Of a stretch of DNA of 64,000 nt, positions 53,926 to 63,837 are shown one piece after another. The stretch lies in NCBI RefSeq assembly GCF_016907495.1, contig NZ_JAFBCC010000001.1, forward strand, positions 2,480,001 to 2,544,000, read 5' to 3'. Position 1 is the stretch's first letter; each line of letters starts with the position of its first letter. Position numbers and translations under genes: made by a program. The DNA is from Arthrobacter tumbae. GTDB taxonomy: Bacteria > Actinomycetota > Actinomycetes > Actinomycetales > Micrococcaceae. The notes below the pieces were generated by a model, which was not told the origin of the DNA, did not search any database, and worked only from the letters and a program-made list of their open reading frames with translations.

Positions 53926-54313
53926 TAATCAAATGTAGCTATGTGCGCTACGAACAGCTATAGGCCACGAAGGAGCTCGAGGGCGGGGAGAGGGCTGATG
54001 CGTACGGCGATCCCGTTCGAGTGAACGACTCTTCCCTGCGGTCAGGAGCAAGCGTGGTGAGTCCCGCGACCGCATACATGAGGGCGGCGCGCGCGATATC
54101 GACAAGGTTGACCGAGCCGGCTATCGGTCGCCACGGAGATCAGCGAGTGTGTCCTTTGAGTCCTACCTTTGGCGCCTACGAGGGATCCGACGGAAGTCAA
54201 CTGGCCCAGAACCCGCTGGCCGGACGTTGTCGGAAAGCAATAGTTGTTCCAGGGGTGACAACGACGGCGGGATGAGGATCGCGTAGCAACTGTAGTACCG
54301 CACAACAGTTATA
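53926..54313. other. 388-base region between phd and jetD
   Basis: Apart from the phd promoter and its inverted repeat (53935-53951), I see no gene. The region lies downstream of the Wadjet operon. A minus-strand open frame (54042-54305) has no recognisable content. Confidence 0.4.
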
Positions 54314-55549
54314 TCAGCAGGTTGATGCAGCCCGCGCGCTCATGGCCAGCAGCCGTTCCAACGCATACCGCCATTCGATGCGCTCCTGCTCAAGGCGGAC
54401 GTTGCCGTGGCGCTTCAGCTCCGCCATGACATGTTGCTCGGCAGGCAGGAGATGGCTGAACGTTCCAGTGGATGGAACAGGCTCCTTCACCCAGAGATCG
54501 CGGTAAGCCTCAAGCGTCTCAACGTCCATCAAGACTGGAGACACGTCGGAGCAAGCTGATCGGATCCGGTTCAGAATTCCGAAGCCGTGGGAATCCAGAT
54601 CGCCCCAGTACACAACCCGGCCATCCCGAACCCACGGAATACGCTCCAACCGGTCCACCGCGTATCCAGCACCATGCAGAACCACCGCACCGGGAACCGG
54701 CGGCATCGCGATCACAGACTCAAGGTTCTCGAACACGAAAACGGTTCGCGGCTGTATATCCAAGGAAGCCAACTCTGACACCGGTACCGACACATCCACC
54801 AGACCGCCGGGACTCAGCTCCGGATCCAGGAACCGCATCCGCACCAGCGCCGGCGGAGCGCCCAATCCCAGAGACTCCCGGCCCGTCAACGCGGCGAACA
54901 GCTTCTCCACCAGGCCGCGGTGCGTCGAGACCCACTTAGTGTCCACGCCGCGCACAGGAAGCTGCCGGATATACAGTCCCGACTGCGGATTCGCTTCGAG
55001 CCATTGAAGCACCAGGACCAACCGGTCGAAATCCACATCATCAAGCTCCGCAATCCGGCGTGCGCTCCGCCTCACCGCTTCAGCCAGGGTGCCGCGGTCG
55101 AAGGTTGACAGCAGCGCCTGGACCCGCGCGCTCAGGCGTGACCAGTGCTGCGCCTTCCGCGCGAACCGTGCCACCTCGACGGCACCGGTGATGCGCAGCC
55201 GCTCCGGAACCTGCTGCGTTCCGAGGCTAGCCCAGCGGCGCGGCGCCCACACCACCGCGTCCCCCAGCCCGGCCTCGCGCCAGGATTTCACCCAGGCGAT
55301 CGCCTCACCTTGGTTCGCGAGGGCAGCCTGCTCAGTGGGCGGATGCAGCGGAAATTCGACGACGACGACGCCGGCACCACCAGCTGCCGCCCACTCACCG
55401 AAATTCCGCTCATACTTGCCGGCCGCGGTAGTGCGTGCCTGTTCGACGCCGATCCACGGCTTCGCGGCGCCCGGCATCAGGCGATACCCCGTGTCCACGA
55501 ACTTAGACGTCCTCGCGGCATCAAGCGTCTGTCTCCGGCGTCGACTCAT
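54314..55549 (-). CDS. jetD: Wadjet nuclease subunit JetD
   Basis: A 411-aa DUF3322/DUF2220 protein, the topoisomerase-VI-like nuclease that cuts circular plasmid DNA in the Wadjet system. The Toprim-type motif is VVYWGDLDSHGFGILNRIRSA, and a preceding acidic residue is in TVFVFENLESVIAM. The frame is open to a TTG at 55579, but the ATG at 55549 gives MSRRRRQTLDAAR and is more likely. It overlaps the end of jetC by 29 bases. It is the last gene of the operon. Confidence 0.9.
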   Translation of the reverse strand: MSRRRRQTLDAARTSKFVDTGYRLMPGAAKPWIGVEQARTTAAGKYERNFGEWAAAGGAGVVVVEFPLHPPTEQAALANQGEAIAWVKSWREAGLGDAVVWAPRRWASLGTQQVPERLRITGAVEVARFARKAQHWSRLSARVQALLSTFDRGTLAEAVRRSARRIAELDDVDFDRLVLVLQWLEANPQSGLYIRQLPVRGVDTKWVSTHRGLVEKLFAALTGRESLGLGAPPALVRMRFLDPELSPGGLVDVSVPVSELASLDIQPRTVFVFENLESVIAMPPVPGAVVLHGAGYAVDRLERIPWVRDGRVVYWGDLDSHGFGILNRIRSACSDVSPVLMDVETLEAYRDLWVKEPVPSTGTFSHLLPAEQHVMAELKRHGNVRLEQERIEWRYALERLLAMSARAASTC

Positions 55550-58500
55550 CCGCGGCGGCCTGAAGCTCGCCGTCACCAACAGAAACCACCCCGATCCGGG
55601 AATCCTTGAAGTCCCGACACACCACCAGCGCGATACCGCCCACGTAGTCCTCGAGAGTCTGCAGCAGCTTCAGCGGTGTCGCCAGAACCATGTGGAAGCC
55701 GAATTCGAGAAACACGTTCATGGCCATCCGGGTGAACGCGCTGTCTGCCTTGTCGAAAGCCTCGTCGAGGATGACGGTGCCGTAGCCGGGGATGTCGTCC
55801 TCGTCCTCAGCCAGTTGGTACCGCAAGGCAGCGGCCAGACAGAAGATCACCAGTTTCTGCCGCTGGCCACCGGAGAGCCCGGCGCTGGAATCGTGGATAT
55901 TGACCGTGGTGCCGGCCTCATCCAGCTCAACCCCAGTGAAACGGACATGCTGCCGGGTGTCCAAAACCTGCCGCTGCCAGCTGCGGTCCCCGGCTTCGCT
56001 GGAAGACAGCCGCGTCATGAGGCGGTTCATCACATCGAACTTCTGCTCCGCGGCCTCGCGGCTTTCCTCTGCCCAGGACCCTGCGGAGATCGTCTGGAGA
56101 TCCTGCATGAACCTGGTCTTCGCCTCGGAATTGTTGTCCTTGACCATGATCTTGAGATACCGGCCCTCGTCGAACGGTGAACGGCGCAGCGAGCGGTTCA
56201 CCGGGTCGATCCGCTCCCGGATCTGCCCGGGCGCGCGCCGGATCTCGTTGGCCAGTTGACCGACGTTCCGCTGTGCCTGACTCTCCAGCAGGTCGAAGAA
56301 TTTCTGCTCGAAGTCCGGTAACCGGTCCGCACGAAGCTTTCCCAGGATGTCGAGGAAGCCGCCACGATCGGCGATCTCTGCGGTGAGGTCGCCCGCAACA
56401 GCCCGCCACGAGGAAATGAAGGAAAACTCGCGAGCCACGATCGCCTGCTCTGCCGCCTGCACCGAACCGCGGGCAGCGTTCTCCTCCTCGGTGAGCGCGC
56501 CACTGACCTTCAATGCGACGCCGTCGATTTCAGCATGCGTAATACTCCGGCGGATGCTGTGGAAGCGCTGTTCGAGCTCGGTTGCGTCCGCGTCCTCTAC
56601 TGGTGTTCGCGCCTCCGATGTGAGCTCGGTGATGATCCGGTTCAGTTCCTTCAGGCGGCTGTGCTCATCGGCGACAACCGTCCGCTTGACCGTCTCGCGT
56701 TCCTTTGCCGCCGCCAACCGCTCGCGGGCATCCTGCTGCGCCTTCTCTGCAAGCCGGATATCGCTACTCGCCGCGCGCAGGCTGTCCAGGCGTTGCAGCT
56801 GCATGCGCCGGGAACTCTCAGCGGCCGGCACATCGAGATCTTCCCAGCTGCGGTGCTGCAGGGATTCCAGCGCCCGGACGCGTTCGACGGCGGCCTCTCG
56901 CATCCGCTCTGCCCTCGCCACCTCGGCGGCCGCCGTTTCAAGACCTCGGGTTGCCTGCTTGAGCAGGTCGAGAAGATGCTCGACCTTTGCCTCGTTGTTG
57001 AAGCCGAGGATCCAGAATTCGCGGTCGTCGAGCCGGTGACGGTCGTCCTTCTCATACCGGCTGCGGGAGCGCTTTACCTGCCCCGCCAGGGTGACGCCCT
57101 TCTCCAGCGGCTTGAGCTCCGCCGGGTCCTCAACGCACTCGTAGTCATAGAGGCGGGAGAGCTGGCTATGCACCCACGCCGCCATGGGTCCCTCACGAAC
57201 CTCGAGCTTGTGGACGAGGGAACGGCCCGACCGCGTGGTACGCGGCTCTTCCACCCGCGTGCCCACTACTTCCACGACCAGCCGGGTGCCAAGATCCACG
57301 CCGTTCATGGCTTTGGAAACGGCAGTTTCATGAACAGCCGGCACCAGCATGATAGTTGCCAGCGGTCGGAGAACCCGTTCCAGGGCACCGGTCCACGCTG
57401 CTTCCCCTGATTTGACCTGCACCAGCTCGGCAACGAAGGGCAGGCTCGATGACGGCAGGCCGGTGGCTTCCGAAATGCGCTGCCGCGCCTGAAGATTGCG
57501 CCGGTCCATGTTGGAGGACTGCTGGCGCAGGGCACGGATGTCCCCGGTCAGGGCGTCCCGGCGACGGGTAAGGTCGGTGCGTTTGCCCCGGAGCTCATCC
57601 AACTGCTGGTCGCCCTTCAACCTCGCAGCCTCCAGCTCGATGCGCTCTTTCTCCGCGGTGGCACGGAGTTCTTCGAACTCCTCCAAGGAAGCCGGAAAGG
57701 TGATGCCCACCGAGCCGAGTTCCTGCTCCAGGTCAGCCCGCCGTCGTCGTACTTCCTGTTCTTTTGCTTCAGTGAGACTGAGCCATTCGCGCTGTTGTGC
57801 GAGCGCCTGGCCGCCGCTATTCTCAACCTGCGCGCGGGCCAGCCCGTGGGCCTGGTCTGCTTCTTCGACGGCGGAGGCCGCCGTGGTGAGCTCCGCCTCG
57901 GCGATTTTCAGCCGGTGCTGCGCTGTTTCCTGCTCCTGCTCAGCCAGACGAAGTTTCCACGCGTCCTTGAAAGGCTCAAGGGAGTGCCGCAGCCGGGCCG
58001 CGTGCTCAATGACCGCTGTTCCTTCCTCGTATTGGCGGCACAGCGGAATGAGGGGCTCAAGGTGTTCGACCTGCCGCCGGGCATCCACTACCAGGTGGTG
58101 TGCTTCGGCGAGTTCGGAGAATTGCTCGACGGCCGTCTTGGCGAGACGGAACGTGGAAGGCTCGTCGAGCATGAAGTTGCGGAAGAGCTCATCGAGGTTG
58201 CCCAGGCTCTTGGCGGACTGGGTCTTGTGCAGGAGCAGCAGCGCGTTGTCGCTGGCGATGCCGAGCAGGCTGCGGAACTTGCGGGAGAAGCTCGAGTGCT
58301 GATCGGTGACCGTGGCGGCGTCGGGCCAGCTCGCCTTGATCCGTCGTGGCTCCAAGCCGTTGCGGGCGTAGCCCTCGAAGTCAGGAAGTGAGACGTCTTC
58401 CTGCAGCACGATGTGCAGCTCGCTCACCTCGGAGGGGGAGTTGCTGCCGCGTTTGAGGTGGTAGAGCTTCACCAGGACCACCGGGTGTTGGGTGCGGCCA

Positions 58501-58922
58501 TCGCGATAGCGGAGAAGGATGCCGCTCCAGGTGGCGCCCGGGCGCAAGTGGTCGCTGGCCACCTCCCCGGTAACTTCATCAGCCTGCCGGCGCCAGGCGC
58601 CACGGATGTAGCTGACAATCGAGCGGTCTTCGCCCCGGCTGGAGGCATCCTGGGCCGCGGCGTTGAACCGCAGCCACTTACGCGGCGTCAGCACGGCGGC
58701 GATCCCGTCCAGCAGGGAGGACTTGCCGGACCCGGAGTGGCCCGTAATGAGGAAGCCATCGCGCGCCACGTTCACCGTGTGGTGGCCCTGGAACGTTCCC
58801 CAGTTCACCAGTTCCACGCCGTCCAGGCGCCACTGCCCGGGAAGGGTGCCGGCTGCTACGGGGGCAGCCTCGGGCAGGGATTCATCGTCGAACTCGAGGC
58901 CCGGCAGGGTGTCGGTGCTCAT
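55521..58922 (-). CDS. jetC: Wadjet SMC-like ATPase JetC
   Basis: A 1133-aa MukB/SMC-like motor. Walker A is GHSGSGKSS (61-69), the signature is LSGGQRQKLVIF, Walker B is TVILDEAFDKADSAF, and between them are long coiled coils with a central hinge-like part (~500-640, LPFVAELVQVKSGEAAWTGALERVLRPLATIMLV). It extrudes DNA loops to sense small circles and directs JetD to cut. It is coupled to jetB by a four-base overlap. Confidence 0.93.
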   Translation of the reverse strand: MSTDTLPGLEFDDESLPEAAPVAAGTLPGQWRLDGVELVNWGTFQGHHTVNVARDGFLITGHSGSGKSSLLDGIAAVLTPRKWLRFNAAAQDASSRGEDRSIVSYIRGAWRRQADEVTGEVASDHLRPGATWSGILLRYRDGRTQHPVVLVKLYHLKRGSNSPSEVSELHIVLQEDVSLPDFEGYARNGLEPRRIKASWPDAATVTDQHSSFSRKFRSLLGIASDNALLLLHKTQSAKSLGNLDELFRNFMLDEPSTFRLAKTAVEQFSELAEAHHLVVDARRQVEHLEPLIPLCRQYEEGTAVIEHAARLRHSLEPFKDAWKLRLAEQEQETAQHRLKIAEAELTTAASAVEEADQAHGLARAQVENSGGQALAQQREWLSLTEAKEQEVRRRRADLEQELGSVGITFPASLEEFEELRATAEKERIELEAARLKGDQQLDELRGKRTDLTRRRDALTGDIRALRQQSSNMDRRNLQARQRISEATGLPSSSLPFVAELVQVKSGEAAWTGALERVLRPLATIMLVPAVHETAVSKAMNGVDLGTRLVVEVVGTRVEEPRTTRSGRSLVHKLEVREGPMAAWVHSQLSRLYDYECVEDPAELKPLEKGVTLAGQVKRSRSRYEKDDRHRLDDREFWILGFNNEAKVEHLLDLLKQATRGLETAAAEVARAERMREAAVERVRALESLQHRSWEDLDVPAAESSRRMQLQRLDSLRAASSDIRLAEKAQQDARERLAAAKERETVKRTVVADEHSRLKELNRIITELTSEARTPVEDADATELEQRFHSIRRSITHAEIDGVALKVSGALTEEENAARGSVQAAEQAIVAREFSFISSWRAVAGDLTAEIADRGGFLDILGKLRADRLPDFEQKFFDLLESQAQRNVGQLANEIRRAPGQIRERIDPVNRSLRRSPFDEGRYLKIMVKDNNSEAKTRFMQDLQTISAGSWAEESREAAEQKFDVMNRLMTRLSSSEAGDRSWQRQVLDTRQHVRFTGVELDEAGTTVNIHDSSAGLSGGQRQKLVIFCLAAALRYQLAEDEDDIPGYGTVILDEAFDKADSAFTRMAMNVFLEFGFHMVLATPLKLLQTLEDYVGGIALVVCRDFKDSRIGVVSVGDGELQAAADESTPETDA

Positions 58923-59698
58923 GCTGTGCTTTCCTCCGCGCTCAACTCGGTGTTCACGCTGGTCTCAATGTTCACGCTGGTCTCAATGTTCTCGCTGGTG
59001 TCAGTGGCATCCGCTGCATCCTCGGGCTTCGTTGCGTCGTCGAACTGACCGGTGCCCCGTGCTGCGAGCCTCCGGTACTCGGCCTGGACCGCAGCAATCT
59101 CATCGGCTCCGAAGATCAGGCGCAGCACGGGCGAGACCTCGAAGCGGTCCTCGGTGCTGGTGGTCGCCAGGATGCCGTACGTGACCATTTTCTGCCAGGA
59201 GGAGTTGATCCGCTTGGCGAATCCTGCAGGGTCCGAGTCCGTGGCACCGCGGTAGACCTGCAGCTGGTCTGACACCTCGTCCTTACCGACGATCACGCGT
59301 TCGCGGCCGTCGCTGTGGAGGAGTTGCTGGCGGAGGTGCAGCAGCATCGCCGTATCCATAAAGGTCAACGGATGGCTTCGCATGACCTTCGGTGCATCCG
59401 TGTCCGGTACGCGGACGTTGCGGGCGAACGCAAGCTGGCTTTCGACGTCGACCACCAGCTCCAGGTACGCATCCGCAAGGCGCGACCGGATCTCCTGTTC
59501 GTCATTGAGCAGGGCCGCCCAGAGGTGGCCGTGACGTTCAGCAGACAGGAACGGCCCGCGCAGCAGTTGCACCAGCGCGCGGCGGGACGGATCCCGCAGG
59601 GTGCCGGTGTCGCCGTCCCACAGCGCATTGTTGTCCGGGCGGCGTTCAGAGCCCGCGTCCGCGCTGTTGTCCAGGCTGGGTTCGGTGGACGTGGTCAT
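58919..59698 (-). CDS. jetB: Wadjet subunit JetB (DUF4194)
   Basis: A 259-aa DUF4194 protein, the MukE-like winged-helix subunit that joins JetA to the SMC motor. The core is LVQLLRGPFLSAERHGHLWAALLNDEQEIRSRLADAYLELVVDVESQLAFARNV... FMDTAMLLHLRQQLLHSDG. The C-terminal ~30 residues hold a short tandem repeat (ETSVNI units). It overlaps both neighbours by four bases. Confidence 0.9.
   Translation of the reverse strand: MTTSTEPSLDNSADAGSERRPDNNALWDGDTGTLRDPSRRALVQLLRGPFLSAERHGHLWAALLNDEQEIRSRLADAYLELVVDVESQLAFARNVRVPDTDAPKVMRSHPLTFMDTAMLLHLRQQLLHSDGRERVIVGKDEVSDQLQVYRGATDSDPAGFAKRINSSWQKMVTYGILATTSTEDRFEVSPVLRLIFGADEIAAVQAEYRRLAARGTGQFDDATKPEDAADATDTSENIETSVNIETSVNTELSAEESTA
58952..59002 (+). 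repeat. 18-bp tandem repeat in the 3' end of jetB
   Basis: GTTCACGCTGGTCTCAAT occurs twice in perfect tandem (58952-58969, 58970-58987), followed by a diverged third copy. It keeps the reading frame and lengthens the acidic tail of JetB by repeated Glu-Thr-Ser-Val-Asn-Ile units. Confidence 0.85.
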
Positions 59699-61146
59699 GA
59701 CACCTTCCGTGTGAAGAGGTAGGAGGGAACCACACCGTGCCGGGCGACTCCCTGGGACGACTTCCAGCTCACCGGCTCCTCGCCGCCGAGTTCCCGCCCC
59801 TGATTCTCTGCCAGAACCAGAAGTCCGACGACGCTTGCCACTCCCTGCGTGGCCGGGTGTGCGTCCAGTATTTCAGAGATGGTGACGGCGCCGCGTCGCT
59901 CCAGAACGTCATTGACGTTGGAGATGAGTTCCTTCATATCGATTTCCGAAGCCCGGGCCAGCTCGCGCAGCACCCGCAGATCCACCGGTGCCGCATCCTG
60001 GGTCTGGAGGCTGGCCACGGTCTCTGAATCCGCCGGATTGTGCAGAGCGAAGGCTGCGACTGTGCCCAGCGGGACGGAGGTGAGATCCAGGCCCAGGCCC
60101 GTCTGTTGCCAAACCCGAACACTGCTGCTGACCTCGACGCCCTCCTTCAGGGTGGCCCGCAGCAGGGAGTTGATTTTCCTGTCCTGTTCCAGTTCCTGGC
60201 TTTGAACGAAGCGGCGGAGGCTGCGGGAGAGGTGGGTTATGACGTCATGGACCTCGCCGCTGAGATCCTGCAGCGTGGGGAGCATGCGGCGTAGGAAGCG
60301 TGTCTGGCGGGGAGTCAGCTGGCCTGCGAAGTCCCGGTCCAGTACGCGGCCGACCGATTCCTCGAACTCGGTGCTCTGCTCCGGGTCCAGGATCAGGGAG
60401 AAGAAGCCATTAAAGCTGCGGCCGGCGTCGGACTCGGAGAGGTGGTCCACACCGCGGAAGATGTCCTCGAGAACCGTGCCCCGCGAACCTTCCTGGCTGA
60501 TCAGCCGCTCCCGAAGTTGCCGGTTGATGGTTTCCAGGTCACCGCGTACCCGGGCGAAGTCGCTGGGCAGCTCATCCGCGAGCAGCAGCAGCTCGGTGGC
60601 CCGTTCCAGCGCGCGGTCCGCGCTCAGGACCTCGAAGTCACCGGCCTGAACCCGTTCGATTTCCGCGGCGAGGCGGTCCTGCTCCGCGCGCAGAGCCTCC
60701 AGCCGAGAGGCGGAACTGGGATCCGTGTCCCGGGCGAGCTGCCGCAGCGACGCGAAGATGCTGGACAGACGTGATTCCGTCACGGCCTGGCGGGGCTCGG
60801 CAAGCTGGGTGACAAACTGGATGGCCATGAGCGCACCGGGGGAAAGTTCGAAGGTCTCACCACGCGCTTCTTCCGCGACGCGGCGGATAAGGATGCCTTC
60901 GTTGCGCCACTCCGAGCAGTACGCCTGTGCGGTCTGCGGGAGCTCGAAGCCGTGGTCACGCAGCTCCTGCAGATCCGCGTCGATCAGTTCGAAAAGCTCC
61001 GGCGCAGGACGCCGTCTGTCCTCACCACCGAGATGCGTTCCCAAAAGTGCGACGGCGGCGCCCGCGTTCCGCCCGCGCAACAGGGACCAGGCGGGGCTTT
61101 CCTTGGCCAGGCGGTCGGTTGCGTATGCAGTGCTGAGCGTGCTCAC
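59695..61146 (-). CDS. jetA: Wadjet subunit JetA (DUF3375)
   Basis: A 483-aa DUF3375 protein, the MukF-like kleisin of the Wadjet complex. The N-terminal winged-helix region includes YATDRLAKESPAWSLLRGRNAGAAVALLGTHLG and the middle is helical (ESRLSSIFASLRQLARDTDP). It ends with VPSYLFTRKVS. A TTG at 61176 is in frame, but the GTG at 61146 gives the expected start. It is the first gene of jetABCD, all joined by overlaps, so one promoter in 61147-61243 should serve the system. Confidence 0.9.
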   Translation of the reverse strand: MSTLSTAYATDRLAKESPAWSLLRGRNAGAAVALLGTHLGGEDRRRPAPELFELIDADLQELRDHGFELPQTAQAYCSEWRNEGILIRRVAEEARGETFELSPGALMAIQFVTQLAEPRQAVTESRLSSIFASLRQLARDTDPSSASRLEALRAEQDRLAAEIERVQAGDFEVLSADRALERATELLLLADELPSDFARVRGDLETINRQLRERLISQEGSRGTVLEDIFRGVDHLSESDAGRSFNGFFSLILDPEQSTEFEESVGRVLDRDFAGQLTPRQTRFLRRMLPTLQDLSGEVHDVITHLSRSLRRFVQSQELEQDRKINSLLRATLKEGVEVSSSVRVWQQTGLGLDLTSVPLGTVAAFALHNPADSETVASLQTQDAAPVDLRVLRELARASEIDMKELISNVNDVLERRGAVTISEILDAHPATQGVASVVGLLVLAENQGRELGGEEPVSWKSSQGVARHGVVPSYLFTRKVS

Positions 61147-61243
61147 GTCGTCAAAGGTACAACCCGGCGCCCACAAAACGCAGTTCGCGTGTCAGGGCCG
61201 TGGCGTTGCGATGAGGTGAGCCGAGATGAGGTCGGAGGACTGC

Positions 61244-62488
61244 TTACGCAGGAAACTGCAGTTCACCCTCCTTATAGACCTGCCCGATCATCTCCCGCAG
61301 ACGCGGAAGCTGCTCAGCGGATTCCAGCCGGCCATTCAGAACGACGACGTCGGCCAGATAGTCCGGAGCAAGGCGGCCCACCGAATGCTCCGGAGTGATC
61401 AGTTCACCCGCAACCGACGTAGTGGCAGCCAGCACCTGCTCCAGGCTCATGCCCGCGTCCGCCATCAGGGCGAGTTCTTCGAGGTTCTCGCCGTGGACTC
61501 CCACACCGGAGTCAGTACCCATGGCAATCCGGACGCCCGCCTCAACAGCACGGGCGACGGAGGCACGGTGATCCTCGGCCACCCGCTTGGCCTTGTCGAT
61601 GACCTGCGGCGGAAGGCCGCTGGTCCCGGACTCGCCCTTGCGGATGACGGCCCTGGGCGCAGCGAGGGTAGGCACCAGGTATGCGTTAGTGTCCAGGAAC
61701 AGCTGGATCGCCTCATCGTTGAGGTAGATGCCGTGTTCAATAGTCCGTACCCCGGCCCGCAGCGCGTTGACAATGCCCGCCGTGCCCTGCGCATGCGCCA
61801 TGACGTACTTGCCCTGCAGTTCGGCTTCCTCAACGCTGACGGCGATCTCCGCCGGAGTGAATTGCGAATGCCGTGGGTCGGTGGTGGGGGAGAGGACTCC
61901 TCCGGTGGAGCAGATCTTGATCTGGTCCGCCCCTGCCCGCAGCAGTTGGCGGGTGACCTGCCGAACCTCCTCGACGCCGTCGGCAATTCCGCTCGGCCGC
62001 CCGGGGTGAGGTCCCAGCGCAGGGGAGTCCACGCCGGATGGCAGCCAGAAGTCACCGTGACCACCGGTCTGGGACATGATGCTGATCGCGAGCCGAAGCC
62101 GGGGACCCTTCACGAGGCCCGTTTCGATCGCCAGCTTGGCACCGAGGTCAGCGCCGCCGGCGTCGCGCGCCGTGGTGATGCCGGCCCGCAGGGTGGCTTG
62201 GAGGTTGCGCACGGATTCGTAGAACTGCAGCGAGAACGGCTCAGCCACTGCCTGGATGGAACCGGGGTTGGAGGTGGTCGCGTGGATGTGCAGGTCAATC
62301 ATCCCGGGAAGCACCGTGCGCCCTGTGCAGTCCACTACCGCAGCGTCGGCATACTGGGGCGCGTCCGAAGCGCCCGGACCCACCGCCTCAATAGTGGTGC
62401 CCCGGACAACAACGTCAGCGGGCTCGGGAAGGAATCGTTCGCCGTCGAACACGTGGCCGTTCCGGAAAACTGTGAGAGTGGGTGTCAT
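61244..62488 (-). CDS. Amidohydrolase-family protein
   Basis: A 414-aa metal-dependent hydrolase with a TIM-barrel core. The metal motif HxH is LPGMIDLHIHAT. Later histidines are in YVMAHAQGT and IEHGIYL, and the catalytic aspartate is in RIAMGTDSGVGVHG. It resembles imidazolonepropionase/prolidase-like members that cleave cyclic amides or peptides. The substrate is unknown. It lies 23 bases downstream of the methyltransferase gene on the same strand and may be co-transcribed with it. Confidence 0.85.
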   Translation of the reverse strand: MTPTLTVFRNGHVFDGERFLPEPADVVVRGTTIEAVGPGASDAPQYADAAVVDCTGRTVLPGMIDLHIHATTSNPGSIQAVAEPFSLQFYESVRNLQATLRAGITTARDAGGADLGAKLAIETGLVKGPRLRLAISIMSQTGGHGDFWLPSGVDSPALGPHPGRPSGIADGVEEVRQVTRQLLRAGADQIKICSTGGVLSPTTDPRHSQFTPAEIAVSVEEAELQGKYVMAHAQGTAGIVNALRAGVRTIEHGIYLNDEAIQLFLDTNAYLVPTLAAPRAVIRKGESGTSGLPPQVIDKAKRVAEDHRASVARAVEAGVRIAMGTDSGVGVHGENLEELALMADAGMSLEQVLAATTSVAGELITPEHSVGRLAPDYLADVVVLNGRLESAEQLPRLREMIGQVYKEGELQFPA

Positions 62489-62511
62489 GCACCCACTCTA
62501 GTAATTGCGCC

Positions 62512-63789
62512 TCAATAGTCGCGGCGCAGTGGCGGCTCCTCACCGCCCGGACGCTGCACCAGCACCTGGGTCACGCCGTTCAGCCCGCGCTCAAACCCGA
62601 GTGCGCTCGACGCCATATACAACCGCCACACCCGCGCCCGTCCCTCGCTGGTGAGCCGCACCGCCTCGTCCCAGTTCTCCTCAAGGTTGCGCACCCAGGC
62701 GCGAAGGGTGAGTCCGTAGTGTCGGCGCAGCGCTTCGACGTCGAGCACTTCCAGGCCCGCGGATTCCAGCGCGCCCATCATGATCGTCAGGCTCAGCATC
62801 TCGCCGTCCGGAAAGACGTAGCGGGGGATGAAGGAGTCGGGATCCGGCGGCATCTCGCCGGCGTTCCAGGAGATTGCGTGGTTGAGCAGCCGCCCACCGG
62901 GCCGCAGCAGGCCGTGCAGCTTCAATGCATAGTGCCCGATCTGCTCCCGACCCACATGCTCAGCCATGCCGATGGAACTGATCGCGTCGAACGGGCTGTC
63001 GTCGATATCGCGGTAGTCCTGGACCCGGATCTCAATCCGGTCGGAAAGCCCGACGGCGTCCGCCCGCTCCCGCGCGGACGCCGCCTGCTCCTTCGAAAGG
63101 GTGACGCCGACGACGTCGACTCCGTAGTTTTGCGCCGCGTGCAGCGCGAAGCTGCCCCACCCACAGCCCACGTCCAGTACGCGCATGCCCTCGCGGAGTC
63201 CCAGCTTGCGGCAGACCAGGTCGAGCTTCGCTTCCTGGGCCGCGTCCAAACCGGTTCTCTCGTCCTCCCAAACCGCACAGGAGTAGACCATCGATGGACC
63301 AAGGACGAGCGCATAAAAGTCGTTGCCGACGTCGTAATGGTGGGAGACCGCGGCAGCGTCCCGCTTCTTCGAATGCAGCCTTCCTTTTTTGCTGACGTTC
63401 ATTTCCTCCGGCGGCGGTGCGGGCGGAAGTCCGAGCGCGCCGACCCGGACGGCGGTCCGGAGCAGCTTCCAGCGCTCGCCTGGGGTGGGTGGGCGGAAGG
63501 CCTTCAGCTCGGCGAACTTGCCCACGGAACTCAGCGCCGAGAAGCTCTCGAAGAGGTCGCCGGGACCGTCGATATCCCCGGCCACATACGCCCGGCTCAA
63601 CCCCAGCTGATTGGGGCACCACAGCATGCGGCGCAACCACCGCCGGGACCGGAACTCGATCACCGGGCCACCCGCCGGCCCAGCCTCCGAGCCGTCCCAC
63701 GCATGAAGCCGCAGCGGGATTTCATCAACGCCGAGGATGATCCCCAGCGCTTCTGCCAGCCGCGGTGCTACTCCCTTGTTCTTCGCCAT
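62512..63789 (-). CDS. cfa: Cyclopropane-fatty-acyl-phospholipid synthase family methyltransferase
   Basis: A 425-aa SAM-dependent enzyme that methylates or cyclopropanates unsaturated membrane lipids. The SAM motif is MRVLDVGCGWGSFALHAA. Also visible are HYDVGNDFYALVLGPSMVYSCAVW, SIGMAEHVGREQIGHYALKLHGLLRPGGR and a C-terminal lipid-site region (RHYGLTLRAWVRNLEENWDEAVRL). The N-terminal ~110 residues are the extra domain of CFA synthases. Length and order are normal. Confidence 0.9.
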   Translation of the reverse strand: MAKNKGVAPRLAEALGIILGVDEIPLRLHAWDGSEAGPAGGPVIEFRSRRWLRRMLWCPNQLGLSRAYVAGDIDGPGDLFESFSALSSVGKFAELKAFRPPTPGERWKLLRTAVRVGALGLPPAPPPEEMNVSKKGRLHSKKRDAAAVSHHYDVGNDFYALVLGPSMVYSCAVWEDERTGLDAAQEAKLDLVCRKLGLREGMRVLDVGCGWGSFALHAAQNYGVDVVGVTLSKEQAASARERADAVGLSDRIEIRVQDYRDIDDSPFDAISSIGMAEHVGREQIGHYALKLHGLLRPGGRLLNHAISWNAGEMPPDPDSFIPRYVFPDGEMLSLTIMMGALESAGLEVLDVEALRRHYGLTLRAWVRNLEENWDEAVRLTSEGRARVWRLYMASSALGFERGLNGVTQVLVQRPGGEEPPLRRDY

Positions 63790-63837
63790 GGTTCCTTGTG
63801 TACTCCGAATCGCTTAGGAGGGCCAGAGCACACAACA

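Noticed and set aside
54042..54305. Minus-strand frame between jetD and phd as a possible lost toxin
   Set aside because: No PIN or RelE/MazF motifs in any frame that I could read.
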